From Curtobacterium pusillum (GTDB lineage: Bacteria > Actinomycetota > Actinomycetes > Actinomycetales > Microbacteriaceae): a DNA stretch of 64,000 bases. How positions within the stretch are numbered: position 1 is the first letter of the stretch; each line of letters opens with the position of its first letter. Location of the stretch: positions 1 through 64,000 of the forward strand of contig NZ_JABMCE010000051.1 of the NCBI RefSeq assembly GCF_013359865.1, given 5' to 3'. Both the position numbers and the translations under genes were made by a program. Shown here in pieces: positions 58,141 to 64,000 of the stretch. The notes under the pieces were generated by a model. That model was not told where the DNA came from, made no database searches, and worked only from the letters and a program-made list of their open reading frames with translations.

Positions 58141-59190
58141 ATGCAACCGCCCGTGCTCTCCCCGTACCAGTCGCTGATGGCCGCCACCCCGGTCGTGCAC
58201 CGCTCCGTGCAGGTCGACGGCCGCACCACGCACTACTGGGAGTACGGGCCGTCCGACGCCGACCAGACGGCGCTCGCCGTGCACGGGTTCCGCGGGGACC
58301 ACCACGGGCTCGAGACCATTGCCGCCCACCTCGAGGGTGTCCGGGTGATCGTGCCGGACCTCCCCGGCTTCGGCATCTCGGATCCGCTCGCGGTCTCGGA
58401 CATCGACTCCTACGTGGCGTGGCTGACCGGCTTCCACACGGCGCTCGGTTTGGGACGCGACACCGTCGTCCTCGGACACTCGTTCGGCTCGATCGTGGTC
58501 GCCGCCACCATCGCCGCCGGACTCGACACCCGGCTGCTCGTCCTCGTGAACCCGATCGCCGCGCCGGCACTGCAGGGGCCGCGAGCGGTGGGGACCGGCA
58601 TCGCGATCGGCTACTACCGGGCCGGAGCGATGCTGCCGAAGCCCCTCGGTCTCGGGCTGCTCCGCAACCCGGCGATCGTCCGCGTGATGAGCATCGCGAT
58701 GCTCAAGTCGCACGACCGCGACCTCCGCCGCTGGGTGCACGACCAGCACGACCGGTACTTCTCGGCGTTCGCGAACCGGACGAGCGTGCTCGAGGCGTTC
58801 CGGACCTCGGTCACGCACGACGTCTCCGAGTACGCCGACCGCATCGAGGTGCCCGTGCTGATGATCGCCGCCGAGCACGACGACATCACGGCGGTGCCGG
58901 AGCAGCGGGCGCTGGCCGCACGGCTGCGGGACGCCGAACTCGTCGTGATCCCCGAGGTCGGGCACCTCGTGCACTACGAGACGCCCGGAGCGGCTGCGGC
59001 CGCGGTGCTGCGGCGGATGGCGGACGCGCCGAAGCGCGCGAAGAAGCCGAAGACGGCCAAACAGAAGGCGGCCAAGGCGGCCAAGGCGACGAAGCCCGTC
59101 GTCGAGCCCAGCTCTGAGGCCGAGTCGACCCGCGCCTCCAGGCCGACGATGGCGCCCACACCCGAGCCCACGGACGGGACCGACTCGTGA
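58141..59190 (+). CDS. Alpha/beta hydrolase with a Lys/Ala-rich C-terminal tail
   Basis: A 349-aa protein. The hydrolase domain (about 20-295) has the nucleophile Ser114 in GHSFGS, an oxyanion region AVHGFRGD and the terminal His in VGHLVHYE. The substrate is unknown. The last 55 residues are low complexity (KTAKQKAAKAAKATKP, then Pro/Thr/Glu) and outside the fold; they end over a half copy of the palindromic repeat. The stop overlaps the GT start (GTGA), so both are translated together. Confidence 0.85.
   Translation: MQPPVLSPYQSLMAATPVVHRSVQVDGRTTHYWEYGPSDADQTALAVHGFRGDHHGLETIAAHLEGVRVIVPDLPGFGISDPLAVSDIDSYVAWLTGFHTALGLGRDTVVLGHSFGSIVVAATIAAGLDTRLLVLVNPIAAPALQGPRAVGTGIAIGYYRAGAMLPKPLGLGLLRNPAIVRVMSIAMLKSHDRDLRRWVHDQHDRYFSAFANRTSVLEAFRTSVTHDVSEYADRIEVPVLMIAAEHDDITAVPEQRALAARLRDAELVVIPEVGHLVHYETPGAAAAAVLRRMADAPKRAKKPKTAKQKAAKAAKATKPVVEPSSEAESTRASRPTMAPTPEPTDGTDS
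59124..59149. repeat. Repeat right arm inside the hydrolase gene 3' end
   Basis: GTCGACCCGCGCCTCCAG and the following CCGACGA match the right arm at 63962-63987 nearly base for base. Here it is translated as part of the C-terminal tail (STRASRPT). Confidence 0.55.
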
Positions 59191-60278
59191 CCCGACTCCG
59201 AATCGGCATCGACTGCCGGTACGTCCGGATCGGCCGCCATGACGGCATCAGCCGCTTCACCGCCGGGGTGGCCGCCCACCTGCCGGACCGCCACGACTAC
59301 ACGCTCCTCGTGCACGACGAGCGGCAGCTCGAGTCGTTGCCCGAGGGCCTGGCGTGGGAACTCCTCCCGGCGCCGACCGACGCCGGCGAGCCGCTCGTGG
59401 CCCGCAGGGTGAACCGGTTCGGCCTCGACGCCGTCTTCTCGCCCATGCAGACCATGGGGTCGCGCGGGCGGGGGTACGCCCTCGTCCTGACGCTGCACGA
59501 CCTGATCTACTACCGGAACCGGACGCCTCCGCGCGAGTTCTCGTGGCCGCTCCGGCTCGGCTGGCGGGCGTTCCACCTCAGCTGGGCGCCGCAGCGCTTG
59601 CTCCTCAACGGTGCCGACGGCGTCGTGACGGTGTCCGAGACGACGGCCGGCCTGATCGCGGAACACCGGCTGACGAAGCGTCCCGTGACGGTGGCGTACA
59701 ACGCTGCCGATCCGGCGGAGCGTCGGGCGGACGGCAGCGTGCGGGAGAAGACCCTCGTCTACATGGGGTCGTTCATGCCGTACAAGAACGTCGACACCCT
59801 CGCGGCCGCGTTGCCGCTGCTCGGTGCCGACTGGACGCTGCACTGCATGTCGCGCGTGTCCGACACCGACCGGGCCCGGCTGAGCCGGCTCGCCCCCGCC
59901 GGTGCGATCGTGTTCCACGACGGCGCCAGCGACGAGGAGTACCTGTCCGTGCTGCGGTCGGCGACGGCGCTCGCGACCGCCTCGTACGACGAGGGCTTCG
60001 GCATCCCCCTCGTCGAGGCGATGGGCGTCGGGACTCCGGTCGTCGCCAGTGACATCCCGATCTTCCGCGAGATCGGCGGGGACGCAGCGGAGTACTTCGA
60101 TCCGTCCTCGCCGTCGTCGGTCGCCGCCGCGGTGCGCCGCCTGGAGGCACGATGGGACTCCGCCTCGCAGGACTCGGTCGTGCAGGCGGCGCGGTTCCGG
60201 TGGGACGACTCGGCCGATCAGGTGGTGCGTGCGGTCGAGCGGGCGGTCGCGGACCGCGGGGCGCGCGCGCGGCGCTGA
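59187..60278 (+). CDS. Glycosyltransferase family 4 protein
   Basis: A 363-aa GT-B transferase. The N-terminal half begins LRIGIDCRYVRIGRHDGISRF; the C-terminal donor-binding half has LVYMGSFMPYKN, the family motif YDEGFGIPLVEAMGVGTPVVA and SDIPIFREIGG. It probably transfers a sugar from a nucleotide donor in glycolipid or cell-wall glycan synthesis; donor and acceptor are unknown. Coupled to the hydrolase by a 4-nt overlap. Confidence 0.88.
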   Translation: MTRLRIGIDCRYVRIGRHDGISRFTAGVAAHLPDRHDYTLLVHDERQLESLPEGLAWELLPAPTDAGEPLVARRVNRFGLDAVFSPMQTMGSRGRGYALVLTLHDLIYYRNRTPPREFSWPLRLGWRAFHLSWAPQRLLLNGADGVVTVSETTAGLIAEHRLTKRPVTVAYNAADPAERRADGSVREKTLVYMGSFMPYKNVDTLAAALPLLGADWTLHCMSRVSDTDRARLSRLAPAGAIVFHDGASDEEYLSVLRSATALATASYDEGFGIPLVEAMGVGTPVVASDIPIFREIGGDAAEYFDPSSPSSVAAAVRRLEARWDSASQDSVVQAARFRWDDSADQVVRAVERAVADRGARARR

Positions 60279-60613
60279 CCCGCCGCGGGGTGCTGGCGGC
60301 GCGGCGGCCGCGGGGTGGGGTGCGCGCCGATGTGGTTGGGAGCGCGAAAGCGACTCCGTACCGCCTTCGCGTGCGGAGTGGTGCGCCGAAGCGACGGTCT
60401 GCCGCGGGACTTCGGCGGCAGACTGTCGCTTTCGCGAACAGCGGCGGCGCGCCGCTGCCGCGGCGCGGTGTGGGGTGCGCGCCGATCTGGTTGGGAGCGC
60501 GAAAGCGACTCCGTACCACCTTCGTGGGTGGAGTGGTGCGCCGAAGCGACGGTCTGCCGCGGGACTTCGGCGGCAGACCGTCGCTTTCGCGAACAGCGGC
60601 GGCGCGGCGCGCG
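60279..60613. repeat. 155-bp tandem duplication of a hairpin element
   Basis: Two copies (60316-60455 and 60471-60610) repeat with a 155-bp period. Each holds a 17-bp stem with 9-nt loop, AAGCGACGGTCTGCCGC / GCGGCAGACCGTCGCTT (60389-60431 and 60544-60586; the first copy has one G-T wobble), and GCGAAAGCGAC, which can pair with GTCGCTTTCGC. It fills the gap between convergent genes; no gene is seen. Confidence 0.9.
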
Positions 60614-61363
60614 TCAGGACGACGGGGCGGCGGACGTCACCGTGGCGCCCGGGAACACCGCGTGCGCCTCCTGCGTCGCCTTCCCCACGATGGCGCCGAG
60701 CACGGCCCCCGTGCCGCGGGTCTCGACGGTGACGGCCTGCGCCGCCGGCTCGTCCGAGGGACCGGCGTCGCTCCACGAGCAGCGCACGCCCGAGACTCCG
60801 CCGATCGCGTCGAGCTGCCGTGCGAGCGCCAGCCGCTGCTCGGTGACCTTCGTGTCGGCGGACACCCCCACCTCGAGCGCGCCGAGGTCCGCGACGGCGA
60901 ACACCCGGACGCCGTTGCCGCTGGTGTCGTCGGCCGCACTGCTCAGCGCGTCCACGACCGCGGTCCGTTCGTCGTCGGAGAGCGTGGGGGAGACCTCGAC
61001 CCTGGACTCGACGTCGTAGCTGGCGAACGAGGTCTTCGTCGGTTTCGAGTCGGTGACGCGTTCGACGCCGCTGAGGCTCTTCGCGGAGTCCCCGAAGCGG
61101 TTCAGCGCCGCTTCCGGCCGTGGGAACACTCCGCCGACACCGTTCTGCACGCTGCCGATGATCGTGACGAGGACGACGGCGAGCACCCCCGCGACGAGGA
61201 TCACGCCGACGACGACGAGGGCGCTGCGCCGGACGCGCTGCCGCGGGTTCCGTACCGGAACGGACGCCGTGCCGGGACCGAACGCCCGGTCGAGGTCGTC
61301 CGCCTCGACGGGCTGCGGCCACCCGGGCCGTGCTCCACCCTGTCCGGGTCCGTCGATGGTCAT
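60614..61363 (-). CDS. Hypothetical single-pass membrane protein
   Basis: A 249-aa protein I do not recognise. The Pro/Gly-rich N-terminus (about 1-42) is followed by a basic stop-transfer (RNPRQRVRRS), one membrane helix at about 46-70 and an extracytoplasmic domain with a regular alpha/beta pattern. No Cys pair or enzyme motif is visible. ATG 61363 is chosen for its GAGGGG site; the upstream ATG 61399 lies only 3 nt from a TAGGCT box and would be outside the transcript start. It follows the phosphatase gene on the same strand. Confidence 0.7.
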   Translation of the reverse strand: MTIDGPGQGGARPGWPQPVEADDLDRAFGPGTASVPVRNPRQRVRRSALVVVGVILVAGVLAVVLVTIIGSVQNGVGGVFPRPEAALNRFGDSAKSLSGVERVTDSKPTKTSFASYDVESRVEVSPTLSDDERTAVVDALSSAADDTSGNGVRVFAVADLGALEVGVSADTKVTEQRLALARQLDAIGGVSGVRCSWSDAGPSDEPAAQAVTVETRGTGAVLGAIVGKATQEAHAVFPGATVTSAAPSS

Positions 61364-61402
61364 GTCAGCCCCCTCACGCGCTCGGGTCAGCGAGTGCATC
61401 GG

Positions 61403-61408
61403 AGCCTA
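61403..61408 (-). promoter_or_regulatory. -10 hexamer of the hypothetical membrane protein gene
   Basis: TAGGCT on the minus strand; transcription would start near 61396, giving a leader of about 33 nt before ATG 61363. Confidence 0.45.
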
Positions 61409-61416
61409 GTACTCGC

Positions 61417-62055
61417 CTACCCGCGGCGTTCGAGCGGGTTCTGGTACTCGAACGCGTACCGCCCGGGCCCGTCGGACACCTCGTCGATGGGGTCGTCGAA
61501 CCGGACGAGCTCGGCGTGGAAGCGTTCGGGATCCCAGCGGAACGAGTGCACGGACCCGTTCCGGATCGGTGTGTCGTGCCGGTCCGCGGTCCCCGGAGCG
61601 GCCGCGTTCACGATGCTCCGGATGACCGCGCCGTGGGTGGCGACGACGACGCTCCCGGCGTCGTACCGAACCGCGATCTCGCCGAGGGTCTCGGTCACGC
61701 GGGCGAGCAGGGCACTGCGCGACTCACGCCCCGGGATGTCGTCGTGCGGGTAGCGCCGGACGACCTCGTCGTTCGTGAGCCCCTCGGCTTCGCCGTAGGA
61801 CCGCTCGACCAGTCCCGGGTAGGTCGTCGGTTCCGCGAGTCCCAGGTGGGACGCGATGATCGTCCCCGTCTCGAAAGCCCGGGACAGCGGGGAGGCGACG
61901 ACCGCGTCGAACCGGCGCCGGTCCAGCAGCGCGGCGGTCGAGGCGGCCTGCCGACGCCCGGTGTCGTTGAGGGGGATGTCCGTCGAGCCCTGGATGCGCC
62001 GTTCGGCGTTCCAGTCGGTCTCGCCGTGCCGGACCAGGTACAGGAGCGTCGTCAC
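61417..62055 (-). CDS. Histidine phosphatase (phosphoglycerate mutase-like)
   Basis: A 212-aa enzyme. The phospho-His motif VRHGETDWN (His10) and the second His in VVATHGAVIRSI are intact. Such proteins dephosphorylate sugars, nucleotides or other small molecules; GpmB/CobC-like roles are possible. GTG 62055 overlaps the Sir2 stop (GTGA), so it is translated with the sirtuin. Confidence 0.88.
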   Translation of the reverse strand: MTTLLYLVRHGETDWNAERRIQGSTDIPLNDTGRRQAASTAALLDRRRFDAVVASPLSRAFETGTIIASHLGLAEPTTYPGLVERSYGEAEGLTNDEVVRRYPHDDIPGRESRSALLARVTETLGEIAVRYDAGSVVVATHGAVIRSIVNAAAPGTADRHDTPIRNGSVHSFRWDPERFHAELVRFDDPIDEVSDGPGRYAFEYQNPLERRG

Positions 62056-62951
62056 CGCTCGATCATCGCAGACGGGTCGAGCCGTGCGGCCAGGGCCTCG
62101 AGCGTCTCGGTCGTCCCGGCGTCGAGCTTCACCGCCGCCCGGCGGTCACTCCGGGTGGTGCCGCGGTTCACGATGACGACGGGGTGCTTGCGTCGGGCGG
62201 CGTGGTCGACCAGGCGGACGCCGGAGTTCACGGTGAGCGAGGACCCGACGACGAGCAGCGCCTCGGCCTCGGCCACGATCGACACGGCCTCGCGGAACTT
62301 CTCGGCCGGCACGAACTCCCCGAAGAACACCACGTCGGGCTTCAGCACGCCGCCGCACACCGAGCAGTCGGGCACCTGGAAGCGCTCCACGTCGGTGATC
62401 TCGACGTCGCCATCGGGCTGGAGCTGCACGGTCCCGGGCTCGTCGATCCAGGGGTTGTCGCGGTCGAGCACGGTGGCGAGGTCGGCGCGGGAGAACACCT
62501 GCCCGCACGTCAGGCACACGGCGCGGTCCATCGAGCCGTGGATCTCGACGACGCGGCGCGACCCGGAGCGGAGGTGCAGGCCGTCGACGTTCTGCGTGAT
62601 GACGCCGGTCACGATCCCGTCGCGTTCGAGCGCGGCGAGCGCACGGTGACCGGCGTTCGGGCGCGCGGCCGCGAAGGTCCGCCAGCCCAGGTGCGACCCG
62701 GCCCAGTAACGCTGACGCTTCGCGGGGTCGGCCCGGAACTCCTGGAAGGTCATGGGCTTGCGGACCACGCGGCCCTCGCCGCGGTAGTCGGGGATGCCCG
62801 AATCGGTGCTGAGCCCGGCACCGGAGAGCACGGCGATCCGCTTGCCGGCGAGCAGCTCGACGGCGCGGTCCAGGTCGACCGCGGCGGAGGCCGCGGGAGA
62901 GGCCGCGGGAGAGGCCGCGTCCGCAGGGCTGCTCGGTTCGCTCGTCGCCAT
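62052..62951 (-). CDS. Sir2-family NAD-dependent protein deacylase
   Basis: A 299-aa sirtuin removing acyl groups from lysines. The NAD site GAGLSTDSGIPDYRG is at 44-58, ITQNVDGLH and the catalytic His in VEIHG follow, and the zinc ligands are CLTC and CSVC; GSSLTV closes the NAD pocket. The N-terminal 24 residues are a Ser/Pro/Ala tail with a short internal repeat (SPAA). ATG 62951 is set by the leaderless promoter. Confidence 0.93.
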   Translation of the reverse strand: MATSEPSSPADAASPAASPAASAAVDLDRAVELLAGKRIAVLSGAGLSTDSGIPDYRGEGRVVRKPMTFQEFRADPAKRQRYWAGSHLGWRTFAAARPNAGHRALAALERDGIVTGVITQNVDGLHLRSGSRRVVEIHGSMDRAVCLTCGQVFSRADLATVLDRDNPWIDEPGTVQLQPDGDVEITDVERFQVPDCSVCGGVLKPDVVFFGEFVPAEKFREAVSIVAEAEALLVVGSSLTVNSGVRLVDHAARRKHPVVIVNRGTTRSDRRAAVKLDAGTTETLEALAARLDPSAMIER

Positions 62952-62958
62952 CGTGTTC

Positions 62959-62964
62959 ACGGTA
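62959..62964 (-). promoter_or_regulatory. -10 hexamer of the Sir2 gene, leaderless
   Basis: TACCGT on the minus strand ends 7 nt before ATG 62951. Confidence 0.5.
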
Positions 62965-63070
62965 CCCTCAACAGCCGACCGTCCCGGTCGCTTCCCACCT
63001 GGCGTCGGGCGGGGAGCGCCATCGACACGGCGCCGAACACCCGTCACCGCACCACACCGAAACGAGCCCC

Positions 63071-63895
63071 GTGCACGCCGTCCGCATCGACTCCCTCGAC
63101 GACCCCCGCCTCGACGACTTCGCCCGGCTGACCGACGTCGCGCTGCGCCGGGTGACCGAGCCCGAGGGCGGCCTGTACATCGCCGAGTCGAACACCGTCA
63201 TCGAGCGTGCGGTCCGTGCCGGACACGTTCCGCGGAGCGTGCTCGTGCAGGAGAAGTGGCTCGACAGCGTCCTACCGCTCGTCGCCGACCACGACGGCCC
63301 CGTGTTCGTCGGCCCCGACGCCCTGCTCGAGGAGCTCACCGGCTTCCGCATGCACCGGGGCGCCCTGGCCGCCGTGCAGCGTCCGGAGCTGCCCGAGGTG
63401 GCGGACGTCGTGCGGGACGCGAAGCTCGTCGTCGTCCTCGAGGACATCGTCGACCACACCAACGTCGGCGCCGTGTTCCGGAGCGTCGCCGGCCTCGGCG
63501 CGGACGCCGTGCTGGTCAGCCCGCGCTGCGCCGACCCGCTGTACCGCCGGAGCGTCCGGGTGAGCATGGGCACGGTCCTGCAGGTCCCGTGGACCCGCAT
63601 CGGCGAGTGGCCCGCGGCCGGCGAGGACCTCCGCGCGCAGGGGTTCCACCTGGCGGCGATGGCCCTCACCGACCGCTCCGTCGACCTGGACGCGTTCGTC
63701 GCCGACGTCCCGGAGCGCGTCGCGCTCGTCATGGGCACCGAGGGCAGGGGTCTGACCGATGCGGCGGTCGCCTCCGCCGACACGACCGTGCGCATCCCGA
63801 TGGCGCACGGCGTCGATTCCCTCAACGTGGCGGCGGCGAGCGCCGTCGGCCTGTGGGCGGTCGCCCACGCGCAGCGGTCGCGTCCGGCGAGCTGA
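63071..63895 (+). CDS. SpoU (TrmH-type) RNA 2'-O-methyltransferase
   Basis: A 274-aa SPOUT methyltransferase with an N-terminal substrate-binding domain (about 1-105). The knot motifs are DIVDHTNVGAVFRS (motif 1), LVMGTEGRGL (motif 2) and IPMAHGVDSLNVAAASAV (motif 3), which bind S-adenosylmethionine. The target is probably ribose 2'-OH in rRNA or tRNA; which nucleotide is unknown. GTG start; divergent from the Sir2 gene. Confidence 0.92.
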   Translation: MHAVRIDSLDDPRLDDFARLTDVALRRVTEPEGGLYIAESNTVIERAVRAGHVPRSVLVQEKWLDSVLPLVADHDGPVFVGPDALLEELTGFRMHRGALAAVQRPELPEVADVVRDAKLVVVLEDIVDHTNVGAVFRSVAGLGADAVLVSPRCADPLYRRSVRVSMGTVLQVPWTRIGEWPAAGEDLRAQGFHLAAMALTDRSVDLDAFVADVPERVALVMGTEGRGLTDAAVASADTTVRIPMAHGVDSLNVAAASAVGLWAVAHAQRSRPAS

Positions 63896-63896
63896 C

Positions 63897-63985
63897 GCGG
63901 ACGGGAGGCGCGGCTCGGCTCCGACGGGGACCATCCGCCGGACCGGCGGCCGGCCCTGAGCGTCGACCCGCGCCTCCAGACCGAC
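63897..63985. repeat. GGAGGCGCGG element after the methyltransferase gene
   Basis: The left arm GCGGACGGGAGGCGCGG (63897-63913) and right arm CCGCGCCTCCAGACCG (63968-63983) enclose a 54-nt spacer with its own CCGGCGGCCGG stem. It begins directly after the stop codon. Confidence 0.75.
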
Positions 63986-64000
63986 GACGACGACCGGAAG

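Overview
The window is a GC-rich actinobacterial chromosome segment. Gene order and protein types (tRNA-Leu/ANTAR regulator/polA/rpsA/coaE, uvrBAC, rapZ-whiA-gap-pgk-tpiA-secG-rbpA, a pentose-phosphate operon with opcA, ctaB/ctaA-suf) suggest Microbacteriaceae, most like Curtobacterium; the genus is inferred from recognition, not from a search. It is almost entirely housekeeping DNA. I see no prophage, insertion sequence, CRISPR array or rRNA operon.

Layout. 1-9.3 kb: end of an unknown gene, tRNA-Leu(CAA), PdtaR, small enzymes, DNA polymerase I, a DUF885 peptidase and ribosomal protein S1. 9.3-13.8 kb: coaE, then a tight secreted hydrolase / acyl-CoA ligase / membrane acyltransferase unit. 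13.8-14.4 kb: a 670-bp gene-free mosaic of two repeat families. 14.4-24.1 kb: an MFS transporter, then uvrB, an SDR, uvrA and uvrC. 24.1-30.2 kb: rapZ, whiA, lower glycolysis, secG, rbpA. 30.4-38.7 kb (minus strand): tkt-tal-pgi-zwf-opcA-pgl, converging on the glycolytic genes. 39.0-45.6 kb: heme O/A synthesis (ctaB, ctaA) and the Suf Fe-S operon. 45.7-50.9 kb: bioY, an ABC-F ATPase, a SURF1 operon, fabG. 50.9-58 kb: serB, the divergent glgC/glgA pair, an orphan ABC ATPase, L31 type B, an exonuclease and treS. 58-64 kb: hydrolase, GT4 glycosyltransferase, membrane protein, histidine phosphatase, sirtuin and SpoU methyltransferase.

Together the genes cover central carbon flow (glycolysis, NADPH production through Zwf/OpcA/Pgl, glycogen/trehalose storage through GlgC/GlgA/TreS), nucleotide excision repair, Fe-S and heme assembly for respiration, and translation.

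The non-genic DNA is the most interesting part. A family of GC-rich palindromes with the core GGAGGCGCGG...CCGCGCCTCC recurs about 16 times, mostly at gene 3' ends, with compensatory arm changes; two copies run into the ends of coding regions. Other repeats include hairpin units at 14 kb, a 155-bp tandem duplication at 60.3 kb and a 13-bp minisatellite at 48.2 kb. A second pattern is start codons 6-8 nt after a TANNNT -10 hexamer with no ribosome binding site, seen at about 15 genes, which points to widespread leaderless transcription and helps choose start codons.
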